Notes: generated by a model not told the origin, from the sequence alone. Numbered from the stretch's first letter, positions 26,925-37,588 are shown. The stretch is DNA of 64,000 nt from Ignavibacteria bacterium (GCA_016710985.1 JADJTX010000024.1:1-64000), one strand, 5' to 3'. A program made the numbers and translations.

Positions 26925-28282
26925 CACTACTGTCCCGCTTAAAAAAAGTTGAGCTCAGTAAGTTATAAGTTTTATTAATAGTTACTGGATATTTATTTAA
27001 AATCGATTTGAAATCATAATAATTGATTTCAGATCTGAATACGTTGTTACAAATTTATTTTTCATATTGAACTAAATAAAATAAGTTTAATATGAATGAA
27101 GGTAAAACAATTTTTTCTCAGATTATGAATTTTGTTCCAAAAAATATTTTTAATAAATACGTCAAACTATACAAAGGCAATTATCGTGTTCGAACTTTTT
27201 CTTGTTGGGATCAATTCCTTTGTTTATCATTTGCTCAACTCACTTATAGAGAATCCCTTAGAGACATTGAGACCTGTCTTCGTTCTAAGTCAGAAAAACT
27301 TTATCACATGGGAATCAAAGGCAGCATTTCAAAATCCAATTTATCTCGAGCAAACGAATCTCGTGATTGGAGAATATTTGCTCAATTAGGAAATCATTTA
27401 ATCAATGAAGCTTTATCTTTATATACAAAAGATGAACTTATTTATAAAGAGCTCAACAACGCGCTTTATGCTTTAGATTCAACAACCATAGATTTATGTT
27501 TATCATTATTTCCCTGGGCTAAATTTAGAAAAAATAAATCAGCTGTAAAAGTTCATACTTTACTGGATATTAGGACTTCAATCCCAACATTTGTTCACAT
27601 TACTTCCGGTAAAGTTCATGATATAAATATACTTGATTTAATTTCTATTGAACCTTCAGCTATATATATTTTTGATAGAGCGTATATTGATTTTGAAAGA
27701 CTTTTTGAACTCAATAACAAAAATGGTTTTTTTATTACACGAGCAAATCCAAATTTAAGTGCCAGAAGAATCTATTCGCATGATGTTTCTAAATTTAACA
27801 ATATTAAATACGATCAGACAATTAAACTCAATGGTCCTAAATCTTCTAAACTATATCCAACAAATATTAGGAAAATTAAATTAGTTGATAAAGAAAATGA
27901 CAAAGAACTGATTTTTTTAACAAACAATTTTATTTTAACTTCTGAAACTATAGCAACACTCTATAAAGATCGTTGGAAAATTGAATTATTTTTTAAATGG
28001 ATAAAGCAACATTTAAGAATAAAATCATTTTATGGAACATCCGAGAATGCTATTAAAACTCAAATCTGGATTGCAATTTCAATCTATATATTAATTGCTA
28101 TAATTAAAAAAAAATTGAAAATATCTGAAAGTATTTACACTATTCTACAGATTTTAAGTATTAATATCTTTGAAAAGAACTATATAAATCAACTACTTAA
28201 CTTTAAAGCTAACAAAAATGAAACTACCCTTCACTCTAACCAACTGGATTTATTCACACTTAGAGCGGGACAGTAGTGATTA
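26921..28282 (+). mobile_element. IS4-family insertion sequence, intact, about 1.36 kb
   Basis: Perfect 19-bp terminal inverted repeats: TAATCACTACTGTCCCGCT at 26921-26939 and its complement at 28264-28282. One intact transposase gene lies between, whose stop codon (TAG, 28274-28276) lies in the right repeat. Because the target is a TAATTAC array, the complementary match continues a few bases into the flanks and the target duplication cannot be read cleanly. The element's codon use is markedly AT-richer than its neighbours. Probably recent and active. Confidence 0.9.
27092..28276 (+). CDS. IS4-family transposase (DUF4372 + DDE)
   Basis: 394 aa. N-terminal DUF4372-type region (NEGKTIFSQIMNFVPKNIF ...). 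The catalytic DDE triad is D129 (YALDSTT), D195 (IFDRAYID) and E298, the last within the IS4 signature Y-x2-R-x3-E-x6-K (YKDRWKIELFFKWIK). Cuts and pastes the element by a hairpin-type transposition. It is the only long undamaged frame between 24.9 and 35.3 kb. Confidence 0.92.
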   Translation: MNEGKTIFSQIMNFVPKNIFNKYVKLYKGNYRVRTFSCWDQFLCLSFAQLTYRESLRDIETCLRSKSEKLYHMGIKGSISKSNLSRANESRDWRIFAQLGNHLINEALSLYTKDELIYKELNNALYALDSTTIDLCLSLFPWAKFRKNKSAVKVHTLLDIRTSIPTFVHITSGKVHDINILDLISIEPSAIYIFDRAYIDFERLFELNNKNGFFITRANPNLSARRIYSHDVSKFNNIKYDQTIKLNGPKSSKLYPTNIRKIKLVDKENDKELIFLTNNFILTSETIATLYKDRWKIELFFKWIKQHLRIKSFYGTSENAIKTQIWIAISIYILIAIIKKKLKISESIYTILQILSINIFEKNYINQLLNFKANKNETTLHSNQLDLFTLRAGQ

Positions 28283-28309
28283 GTAATTACTAATTACTAA
28301 TTACTAATT
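28283..28309. repeat. 7-bp tandem array (TAATTAC), right of the IS element
   Basis: Three to four TAATTAC units continue the array interrupted by the insertion sequence. Confidence 0.85.
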
Positions 28310-28323
28310 GCAAAAAATATGAC

Positions 28324-28516
28324 TTGAAATATTCTGAAATGAAATATGAAAGACCTGACTTTAAAGAAGTTGGGATAGAATTTGTGGGAGTCTATGAATT
28401 CATACAAAAATGCTGGCAGCTTTGAAGATGAAGATGAGCATTTGAAAAAGATCAATAATCTGATGAGTGAATATCAGTATAGACAGTGCGGACAACAATC
28501 TGCGAAAGTGATTTAG
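28324..28516 (+). pseudogene. Oligoendopeptidase F, copy 3 (N-terminal fragment)
   Basis: Reads 'LKYSEMKYERPDFKEVG', the start of the same M3 family, with TTG in place of ATG, then frameshifted remnants (SYKNAGSFEDEDEHLKKINN, MSEYQ). Ends after about 190 bases. With the two copies before it, this marks a tandem array of three units separated by TAATTAC repeats. Confidence 0.7.
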
Positions 28517-28569
28517 TATGGAATTCTTTTTAAAAAAAGAAATTGTAATTTGAAGAAAAGCCATTTCAA

Positions 28570-28929
28570 TTGATTTCCAAAATCATACCGATATTATTAA
28601 TTATTATTTTCTCAGTTTACGTGAACAACGGTTTGTTCTCGTACTTGTTGTTTAAATGCAATCAGGAAGAAATTGTTTCAGATTGCTGTGAAAAGATAGT
28701 GATCAACTGTGAAGGTAAATGTTATTTACTCAAATCAATTGAAAAGAATGATAAAGAAGCATCGGAAAAAAGAGAAAATCTTAAGGAAAGCGTAAATCCG
28801 GTTCTTTATTGTCACAAAGTAAAAAGCAATCTGAGAAATACCAATAGACCAATACCTCTTTTTCAATACTATGCAATGCAAACATCAGAAGGATATTTTT
28901 TTCTAGAAGACAATCCCCCTAAAATCTAA
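28570..28929 (+). CDS. Small cysteine-rich membrane-anchored protein of the copper locus
   Basis: 119 aa from a TTG start (no ATG fits). N-terminal membrane helix (ISKIIPILLIIIFSVYV...), then a cysteine cluster (C30, C39, C40, C48, C52: FKCNQEE ... SDCCEK ... NCEGKC) and a late single Cys (LYCHK). Small proteins of this kind sit upstream of metal-related TonB receptors in Bacteroidota. Position and cysteines suggest a metal-linked role here. Not a named family I can identify. Confidence 0.55.
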   Translation: MISKIIPILLIIIFSVYVNNGLFSYLLFKCNQEEIVSDCCEKIVINCEGKCYLLKSIEKNDKEASEKRENLKESVNPVLYCHKVKSNLRNTNRPIPLFQYYAMQTSEGYFFLEDNPPKI

Positions 28930-29022
28930 TCACAGTTCCATTCTTTTTCGATTTTTAAAATTTCGCCGGACCGGATTACGTCCGGAATTCTCTTAATTAA
29001 AATAATTGATTATTCAAATATT

Positions 29023-29577
29023 ATGAAAAAAATTCATTTATTTCCCGTTATTCTTTTTATGGCTTTATTAATTCAGTCCTGCTCAGATGATTCAGTTACT
29101 AACAACGTCACGCCTCCAGTGAATGATAACCTGACTTTATTAGGAACTCAGTATACGAGCGGCATGAAAGTAAACTTATACAGCGATACGATCCTTTTGT
29201 GGGATACAATAATATATTTATAGAAGTGAAAGATTCAGCAAACAGAAGCAATTGTAGATGATGCTCATATTGAATTAATGCCAATGATGGATATGGGTAG
29301 TATGATGCATTCATCTCCTTATGATAACCCCGAAAGCGAAAATGCAGTTAATGGAAAATTCCCTTGTGATGTTGTTTTAATAATGCCATCAACAGCAGGC
29401 AATTGGACACTGGAGACGCATGTTCATAACCATATCAATAATGCTGAGGGTGATGTCGTATTCCCTCTGACAGTAACAGATCCAACATACCCTACTTTAA
29501 AATCGAAAATTGTAAATGGCAGCACATACTTTATTTCGATGATCGAACCCTCAAAACCAATTGGCAGGAATAAATGA
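29023..29577 (+). pseudogene. Met/His-rich copper-binding lipoprotein, frameshifted
   Basis: Lipoprotein leader (MKKIHLFPVILFMALLIQSC) followed by 'LLGTQYTSGMKVNLYSDT'. After a frameshift near 29220 comes 'DAHIELMPMMDMGSMMHSS', a run of methionines and histidines typical of periplasmic copper chaperones, then a beta-sandwich stretch (GNWTLETHVHNHINN) like YtkA/FixH-type domains. A further shift at about 29575 leads to 'YTYTVYPWMPSMGHSS' (about 29640-29680), another Met/His motif. It would pass copper to or from the outer-membrane receptor downstream. Two or more lesions. Confidence 0.65.
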
Positions 29578-29867
29578 CCTTATGATAAAAGTAAATAAGA
29601 GAGTAGATATGATGAGTTTCCCAAATGATTCTGCATATACATACACTGTGTATCCGTGGATGCCGTCAATGGGTCACAGTTCACTAATAATGTAAATCCC
29701 GTCTATACTACTAAAGGAATGTATGACGGAGAAGTTAATTTTACAATGACAGGTGACTGGAGGTAACTATGCATTTTGTTGAAAGTCCTCAGGATTCAGT
29801 ATCCTTTGATTTGTTATTCTAGAATACATTAAAAGGGGAAGTGTATTCTCCCTTAATTTTTATTATT

Positions 29868-31854
29868 ATGAATTTTAAAAAAGCTGTTTTACTTTCCGGT
29901 TTTTTATTTCTATTTAATACTTCCTGTATTTATGCACAGATTGCTGACAGTACTTATGAGCATTATACAGTATCCAAGGATATTAATGTAAACAGGATAA
30001 ATTTCGCTCAGGAAGAGTTTGGATTTGTAATAAGCAGTAACTTAAATTCCACTGAAGATATTCTTAACAGGTTCGAGTATCCTTTATAAGAAGAGGTAAT
30101 TATGCACCGGAGCCGGTGATAAGAGGATTAAATACTAATCAGATAGATGTAACTGTTAATGGAATGAAAGTCATGTCTGCATGTACTGACAAAATGGATC
30201 CTGTGACTTCTTATGTTGAAACAGAAAATCTCGGGGAAGTGGAAATAGAATCCGGTACTGGTAACGGAAGTTTTTTATCAAAATCAGGTGGCAGAATAGA
30301 TCTCGGACTGTATAAACCCGTTTTTTCTAAGAGTTTAAAATATTACGGGAATTTCAAATCAGGATATCAGTTCGCTTCGGATAATTATAAAGGAAGTCTG
30401 AATTTGAATTTGTCACATGATTTTTTCACATTAAATGTGAATGGTTCCTATAACATTGGCGGAGATTATAAAACCGGTGGAGGGACTAAAGTCTGGAATT
30501 CAGGGTTCGAAAAATATAATATTTCCCTAAACGGATCCTATAAAATAAATGAAAACAATTTTATTAATTTAAACGGAATTATTGATGATGCATATGATAT
30601 AGGATTTCCTGCCTTATTGATGGATGTAGGTTCAGCTAAAGCCAGGATCATTGGTCTGGATTATCAGTCAGGTAATTTTTTAAAATTTTTTAGAAATTTT
30701 GATTTAAAAGTTTATTACAATAATATCGTTCATATCATGGATGATTCAAAAGAAATAACGGATTCAGAATGGATATGCCGGGAAGTCAGAAACTTTCGGA
30801 GTACTTTCTCAGGTTTATAGATATTGATGACAAGACATCATTAAAATACCGGACTTGAATATACAAAATCTCTTGTAAGTGCTGACATGACAATGTTCTT
30901 CAGCATAATATACCAATGTATATGGTAACATGGCCGGATATTAAAACAATTTATATACGGCAAAATTGTCACTGAACAGAGTCGTGTCTTCGAATTTATG
31001 GTTGCACCTTCGTAGGATTTGGATATCAGAATCCATGCCGTAGAAAATATCATAGGTTATAATTCACTGCAAATATTTTATCCTGATATAAAGAATTCAG
31101 CATCAAGAGATCTTCTCAGTACTGGGTTTAAATTCAGCAAACAGTTTTCAATGTCGGTTCTGATGCGAATTAACAACTTTCATATTCAGAGAGATTTCCA
31201 ACGGTGAGTGAAGAGTAGGATTTTATCTGTACAATAGGTTTGATAATTATGATTATATGAAATCCTGATTTAAAAATGAAGGCTCATATCAGCTTAATCT
31301 CGGAATAAATTATACTAATGAAAATTTTTCTCTTAAGACAAATTTTTTTGGTTATTACTTTCAAAATTATATAATGGGACTATATGATCCATTGATTTCA
31401 TCTATGACACCCGGATCTTTAGGAACAAAATTTTATAATAATATTGGAGATGCATTTTTATCCGGATTTGAATTAAACTTAATGATGAATGTTTCAAATA
31501 ATATTGCTTTATCGGGAGTATTTAATTATTCTTATGGAAACGAAAGAACGGAGATCCTTCCTTTGATACCGCCATTTAATTCAACTTTCAGTATCAGATA
31601 TTCGGTGACAACTATTATCTGCAGTTTGAAGAATTATTAAATGCTTTCAGCTTAATGTCAGCGAAAGAAATCTTAATCTCCACTGCCGGTTATCTTCTAT
31701 CAAATATCAGAGCTTTTATCTGATAAATAAATGGTTAAGTGTCAATGGAGGAATAGAAAATATTTTTGATAAAGAGTATTACAATCATCTTGACTGGATG
31801 AACATTCCTCAGGAAGGTAGAAATTTTTATTTTGATCTGAGGATTAATTTCTAA
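29868..31854 (+). pseudogene. TonB-dependent copper receptor (OprC-like), frame-disrupted
   Basis: Signal peptide (MNFKKAVLLSGFLFLFNTSCIYA), then a plug domain with 'PEPVIRGLNTNQIDVTVNG' and 'MSACTDKMDPVTSYVE', which has the CxxxM copper-ligand spacing known from OprC. Barrel strands follow in at least six separate frames between 30090 and 31854, ending with the classic receptor C-terminus 'VENIFDKEYYNHLDWMN ... FYFDLRINF'. The length of about 660 codons is normal for the family. Such receptors import copper across the outer membrane using TonB energy. Many indels: decayed, or badly sequenced. Confidence 0.75.
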
Positions 31855-31885
31855 TAAAAGAAAGAATAACAGCTTTTATAATACA

Positions 31886-34395
31886 AACTGCTTAATCCTA
31901 AACTATTATAAAGAAGCGGATTTTCATTACTTCAGCAAAATAAACGCTTCTTGTAATCAGTAAAATTATTTCCTGAGCCGAAGCCACGCTGATCGTGTAA
32001 TAATAAGCTCCGCTTGTCAAATTTGTCCCATCAAAAATAACTGAATACGTTCCTGTAGTCTGAATCTGATTTACAATTGTTTCCACTTACTCCTAAAATG
32101 TTAACAACTTCAAATGTAACCATTCCTGATCTAATATTTTATATTTAATGTTAGTTACCGGGTTAAATGGATTAGGTAATTCTGCTCAAGAGAGATCCTT
32201 GAGCAAGCTTCGCTTAAGGAATTTGAAATCCCGTAAGAGCGTTAATTTCGTAAACACCTCTTTAAGTGTGTACCCATGCGAAGTTTGTTTTGCAGCTTCA
32301 TTATAATCAAGATGCTTAACAGTATTCGGAAGACCTGCCGCAAGTTCAGCCCATGTTGCGCCGTTATTATTTGTCATAAATACACCAACATCCATTGCGA
32401 TCAAATATGTATTTGTACAAACCGGGATAATAAAACAGAACATCATTAGCAGGTGAATCCAAAGATTGCCGCTGATATTGCTCCATGAACTGCCTCCGTC
32501 GGTAGTCTTAGCGAAATATGACCGCCGCCGAACCTGACTCAACAGCAATGATATTTGAAGAATCGGGATGGGACGTAAATCCCACGCTAATGGTTTTATT
32601 GGGAATTCCATTTGAAACAATTTGAATAAGTGTATCCTCCCACTTTAGATTTATACACCTCGAGAACCTGAAGTAGAAAACATTACATTCGGAGATGATT
32701 TACATAAACCCATTTCACCAAGGATTGTTCCCGATGTCCCAGTTGAAATTGCGAACCAGCTTGCACCCCATGTTGTGGTCTCGAATACCGATTGTCTCAT
32801 GGTATAAAATATTCCGCCGAATCAGGATGAGAGGTTAATGGTCTTACCCATCATCCCGAGCCTGTAAGTCCGCTTCTTCTGTAGCGGATATCCATGAAGC
32901 ACTCCGTCCTGCGGAACGCCTTACTCCATTGTTTTGTGTTTCACCTAAAAATATACTGCGGGTCAACAATGTGAAAACAGACTTCGCCTCCGTCACCCAA
33001 ATGCTCCGCTCCAGTTTTGAGTTCCGAGAGTTCTTTGAGTTCCGTTATCCTGTACCACCATTATATGCCCGAGGCATTGGACGGATCGGGATGCGATCCT
33101 GTAGAATTGGAGGTGTCAATGTACTGTTTAGGTTCTCCCAGTTTGACCCGCGGTCAGTAGATTTCGAACACCACCGTCATTTGCGTGCAAAACATTTCAT
33201 TCGGATCAGTAGGATGGAAATCCACATTCTGCTGGTCACGGACATTTCCCTCCGGAATAGCCGGTTATTATGTTTTTGAAAACTTGTTCCGCCGTCCGTA
33301 GTTCTGCGATATCAATTGAACCAACATAAGCAAATCAGGATCGAACGATTCACCTACATACTAAAAGTCATAACCATGCCTGGCTGCTGCGAAATTTGTT
33401 GATGGTGCGGCAGGTGTAAATGCAACACCTGCATCTGTTGATTTAAAAACTGTAATTGAACTACCACTGGGAACAGCAGAGTACATAATGTTTGGAGATG
33501 TTCTGTAAAAGCGCAATATGATTTCTTGTAGACGGTGAAAGCGAAGTATTTACATTAAAGGTTACCCCGCCGTCTGTAGAAATTCTGTATCCCGTACCGC
33601 TGCCAATTGCATAGGCTTTACTAAGTCCGAGAAAATACACATCTATCACATCTTCCTGTAACTACAACATTCCTGTTACTCGGCATCAGTACTCCTAAAG
33701 ACCTCCGGATACGCCAAGACTTGTTCTGTTTCCAAGAGCCATGTAATTATTACTATGACCGGGTCGATAACAATTCTTGAAAAGTAAGAAAGCGAACCGA
33801 GTCCGGTTGTATAATTTGTCCAGGTGTTTCCCCCGTCAGTGGATTTCAGAAGTCCTCTTCCGTAATATGATGCTCCGCTGTACGTTGCCTCGCCGGTACC
33901 GTAGTAAACGATGTTTGAATTAGCAGGATCAATCGCTATCGAACCTGAAGACAGTGAGGCTTCCGTCATTCATCATTGAAGTCCATGTCGTACCTCCGTT
34001 TGAAGATTTCCACACCTCCGTACGCAGCTCGAGATAGATTATCGAGGGATTATTGGGATCATATTTAATCGCAGTGATGCGGGATGAAATATTTCCATAA
34101 GTGAAATAAAATCCTGATGTAGGTCCTATATTAGACCACGTATTTCTTTCCACCATAAAAATCCTGTGAGTTTCGAAGATTTTCCCTTTGGTTTAAAGAA
34201 TTAGTATAAGCATTATCAGGAATAAAATTATTGGATACATTCTCTGTTCGTTGAACCATCTTTCCTGTTGAAAGCATTTCTTTGCTTCACATAATCAGGT
34301 GCAGCGTCATACGGATTATTAGAAATGTTTAAGTCTTGGGCGAATGAGTTTAATGACAGGAAAATTAAAGTAAAAATTATTAAAGTAGTTCTCAT
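31886..34395 (-). pseudogene. BNR-repeat T9SS surface protein, heavily frame-disrupted
   Basis: Start at 34395 with a signal peptide (MRTTLIIFTLIFLSLNSFAQ), then 'PYDAAPDYVKQRNAFNRKDG'. Repeats of 'WxSSNGGTTWTSM', 'YYGTGEATYSGASYYGRGLL' and 'STDGGNTWTNYT' mark a VPS10/BNR propeller. The C-terminus is a degraded sorting domain (NPFNP-like near 32170, 'FEVVNILG', 'TTGTYSVIFDGTNLTSGAYYY'). At least a dozen frame changes. Function was presumably surface display or degradation; no active site is evident. Confidence 0.65.
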
Positions 34396-34605
34396 TAGTT
34401 TATTTGATTTCAATAAAATAAACAAACTATGTGGAAATTAAAATCAATTTTAAAATGAAGTTGAAATTGAGCTAAAGAATCTATGCCACAAATTATCACA
34501 AATTATCACTAAGTAAAAACATTATCACGAATTTTGCAATTAAATACAAAGTTTTGATTCAAACACGCATTTTAGATTCTCTGATTGCATGTTTCAAATC
34601 TTTCA

Positions 34606-35107
34606 ATACATCCGGTGAAACACTCACAGCGTTCGGTGTAACATTCAACGTCAAGTGTACACTCAGAGCGCCAGAGTAACACCCGAGCGTCAGAAGAAAC
34701 ACTCGAAGCGTCAGACGTAACACTCAGAGCGTCCGGTGAAACACTCGAAGCGTCAGAAGAATCAGCGTCAGGTGTAACACTCAGAGCGTCCATGAAACAC
34801 TCAGAGCGTCAGAAGAAACACTCGAAGCGTCCATTAACACTCAGAGCGTCAGGCGTAACACTCAGAGCGTCCGGTGTAACACTCAAAGCGTCCGGTGAAA
34901 CACTCAGAGCGTCAGATGTAACACTCGAAGCGTCAGAAGAAACACTCAGAGCGTCAGAAGAAACACTCGAAGCGTCAGAAGAAACACTCAGAGCGTCAGA
35001 AGAAACACTCGAAGCGTCAGATGTAACACTCAGAGTCAGGCGTAACACCCGAGAGCGTCAGATGTAACACTCGAAGCGTCCGGTGTAACACTCAGAGCGT
35101 CCGGTGT
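34606..35107. repeat. 21-bp minisatellite, about 24 units
   Basis: Units of the form ACACTC(AGA/GAA)GCGTC followed by one of several variants (AGAAGAA, CGGTGTA, AGATGTA, AGGCGTA, CGGTGAA). Period 21 with two independent variable positions. A few units are shortened. GC-richer than its surroundings. Both strands read open because 21 is a multiple of three, but no start signals support a gene. Confidence 0.9.
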
Positions 35108-35130
35108 TTTATACGGAATGTAACAGGAAA

Positions 35131-35240
35131 AGACATTCATTATTCATTATTCATTATTTAATTATTCATTACTCATTGTTATTATTCATTGTTTCATTTA
35201 TTCATTATTCATTTATTCATTATTCATTGCTCATTGTTCA
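35131..35240. repeat. 7-bp tandem array (TTCATTA and variants)
   Basis: Irregular period-7 array (attattc, attactc, attgctc) between the 21-bp minisatellite and typA, with a few shifts of phase. Confidence 0.75.
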
Positions 35241-35362
35241 AATTGTACTAAATTGTTCATTGCAATCCGATTCTAATAACGTTATTTTTGCATTACTAAA
35301 GTTTAAAAGCCCACCAAAGCTTCTTATTACTTGCTCACTGTTTAATTAATTAAAAAAATTCA

Positions 35363-37211
35363 TTGAAAAATTTATCTTATAACACAAAGTTAAGGAATAT
35401 TGCCATTATTGCGCACGTTGATCACGGTAAGACGACGCTTGTTGATCACATGTTCAGACAGAGCGGAATGTTTCGTGAGAATCAGGAAGTTGAAGAACGA
35501 GTTATGGACAACATGGATCTCGAGCGCGAAAGAGGAATCACAATCGCTGCAAAGAACTGCTCCGTAAAATGGGGAGATATAAAAATAAACATACTTGATA
35601 CTCCCGGTCACGCTGATTTCGGAGGTGAAGTGGAAAGAGCGCTTATGATGGTTAACGGCGTTATACTGCTTGTTGATGCATCTGAAGGTCCGTTGCCGCA
35701 GACAAGATTTGTATTAAAGAAAGCGCTTGAAGCTGATCTGAAGATCATTGTTGTCATAAATAAAATTGACAGGAAGGATGCGAGAATTCAGGAAGTATTA
35801 AATGAAGTATATGACCTGTTCATTGATCTCGATGCAAATGAAGATCAGATTGAGTTTCCGGTTTTGTATGCTGTCGGAAGGGAAGGGATAGCACAGAAAA
35901 CTCAGGAAGGACGCGGCGAAAATCTTGGTGTCCTGTTCGAAACCATAGTTGATGAAATACCTGCGCCTTCATATGATCCGTCTGAACCATTTCAATTACT
36001 GGTAGCTGATCTTGATTATTCTGATTATGTCGGAAGACTGGCTATCGGCAAGATCTCCAACGGATCGGTACATCAGAGTGATGAACTTGTCTGCATTAAT
36101 GAAGAAGGGCAAAATCTTCCGTTGAAGATCTCAAAGCTTCAGGTGTATGACGGCGTTAATTTCAAAGATGCAGAAGAAGTAATGGCAGGTGACATTGCAA
36201 TACTGGCAGGGATCGAGGACGTTCATATCGGAGATACGATCTGCAATAAAGAGAATCCGAAACCGCTGAAGAGAATTGCAGTTGATGAGCCTACGATCTC
36301 AATGATGTTTTCAATTAACACTTCACCATTAGCCGGAAGGGAAGGGAAGATCGTTCAGTCAAATAAGATTCGCGAGAGACTGCATAAAGAAACTCTGAGT
36401 AATGTTGCATTGAAAGTTGAAGATTCCGAAGACGGTGACAGTTTTAAAGTTAAGGGAAGAGGCGAGCTTCAGATGGTGATACTAATTGAAACAATGCGAA
36501 GAGAAGGTTACGAACTCAGTGTCGGACGGCCACAGGTCATATATAAAAAGAAAGACGGCAAGACACTTGAGCCTATCGAACATTTGTTCATAGACTGTGA
36601 TGAAAGTTTTGTAGGAATTGTTTCGGAAAAGCTTTCGAGAAAAAAAAGGGCGAATGATAAATCTTGTCAATCACGGTACCGGAAGAGTAAGAATTGAATT
36701 TACGGTTCCTTCACGTTCACTGATCGGATACAGAAATGAATTTTTAACAGATACACGCGGGACCGGGATCATGAATTCATATCTTCAGGGCTACGAAGAG
36801 CACAGGGGAGATTTTCCGACACGACTCACGGGTTCACTCGTTTCGGACAGAGCTGGTGTTGCGCTTTCATATTCATTGTATAATCTTGAACCGAGAGGAA
36901 CATTGTTTACTGTTCCGAACGAACAGGTTTACGAAGGGATGATTGTAGGCGAACATAACCGCGACAATGACCTTGATGTAAATGCAACTAAAGGAAAGAA
37001 GCTTTCAAACATGAGAGCATCGGGAAAAGATGAGAGTATGATTCTTACTCCGGTAGTTCCGATGACACTTGAGAAAGCTATCGAGTTTATAAAGAATGAT
37101 GAGATAGTGGAAGTCACTCCGAAAAATATACGTTTGCGTAAAGCGATACTTTCTTCGCAGACGAGACATACGAACCGCGGGAAGGCATTTGCAATGAGCA
37201 ATGAGCAATGA
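35363..37211 (+). CDS. typA: Ribosome-associated GTPase TypA/BipA (single frameshift at A8)
   Basis: About 616 aa when two frames are joined. GTPase motifs: G1 AHVDHGKTTL, switch I RGITIAAKN, G3 DTPGH, G4 NKID. Then EF-Tu-like domain 2, EF-G domain III/V-like parts, and the TypA C-terminal domain (GRMINLVNHGTGRVRIEF ... PMTLEKAIEFI). The first frame stops at 36697 and the second covers 36618-37211. The join is at A8 (36639-36646), where removing one A restores R-K-K-G-R-M-I-N. The last residues (MSNEQ) are encoded by a heptamer array running over the stop. TypA supports ribosome assembly and stress growth. TTG start at 35363. Confidence 0.9.
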
Positions 37212-37268
37212 ACAATGAGCAATGAACAATGAACAATGAACAATGAACAATGAGCAATGAACAATGAG
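37192..37268 (+). repeat. 7-bp tandem array (CAATGAG/CAATGAA) overlapping the 3' end of typA
   Basis: About eleven units. The first ones encode the last residues and stop of TypA (ATGAGCAATGAGCAATGA), the rest lie downstream. Confidence 0.9.
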
Positions 37269-37391
37269 CAAATCATTATTATCCTTAGCTTGATTTTGGA
37301 TAAATTTGACTTGTACTGAGTTTATTACTGATAAATTAATTTTGGTGTGGTATATAAAATTAAAAGATAGTATTTTGCAACTTCCGGAAAA

Positions 37392-37476
37392 GCCCGGGTG
37401 GCGGAATTGGTAGACGCGCAGGACTTAAAATCCTGTTGCCTGTAAAGGCAGTATCGGTTCGATTCCGATCCGGGCA
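37392..37476 (+). tRNA. tRNA-Leu (anticodon UAA)
   Basis: Seven-pair acceptor (GCCCGGG with TCCGGGC), D-arm GGCGGAATTGGTAGACGC, anticodon stem CAGGA/TCCTG with loop CTTAAAA (anticodon TAA), a long variable arm (GTTGCCTGTAAAGGCAGTAT region, class II as expected for Leu), and T-arm GGTTCGATTCC. CCA is not encoded. A strong terminator follows. Confidence 0.95.
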
Positions 37477-37480
37477 CAAT

Positions 37481-37517
37481 AAAAAAGACTCTTAACACAT
37501 TTTAAGAGTCTTTTTTT
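37481..37517 (+). terminator. Rho-independent terminator after tRNA-Leu
   Basis: Stem GACTCTTAA / TTAAGAGTC with an A run before and seven T after. Confidence 0.9.
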
Positions 37518-37530
37518 GTAGTGTATAAAT

Positions 37531-37563
37531 AAAAAACCCGTGAAACAATTTCACGGGTTTAAT
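37531..37563 (-). terminator. Terminator for the P-domain/T9SS gene
   Basis: Stem CCCGTGAAA / TTTCACGGG with a 3-base loop. Flanking A and T runs make it usable on both strands; it lies 26 bases beyond the stop of the minus-strand gene. Confidence 0.85.
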
Positions 37564-37588
37564 TTAAATCTGTTTAAACAATTCTATA

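Noticed and set aside
32929..33279. 116-aa plus-strand ORF
   Set aside because: Antisense to the broken BNR/T9SS gene; Arg-rich with no family similarity.
34792..35067. Ser/Asp-rich or Glu/Ala-rich repeat protein
   Set aside because: A by-product of the 21-bp array; the opposite frame is equally open and neither has start signals.
34606..35107. Possible CRISPR array
   Set aside because: Units follow each other with no unique spacers, period 21 is far below a repeat-plus-spacer unit, and no cas gene is present.
36929..37276. Hydrophobic HCSLFIVHCSL-type ORFs, also at 7814-7999
   Set aside because: Reverse translations of CAATGAR heptamer arrays, not genes.
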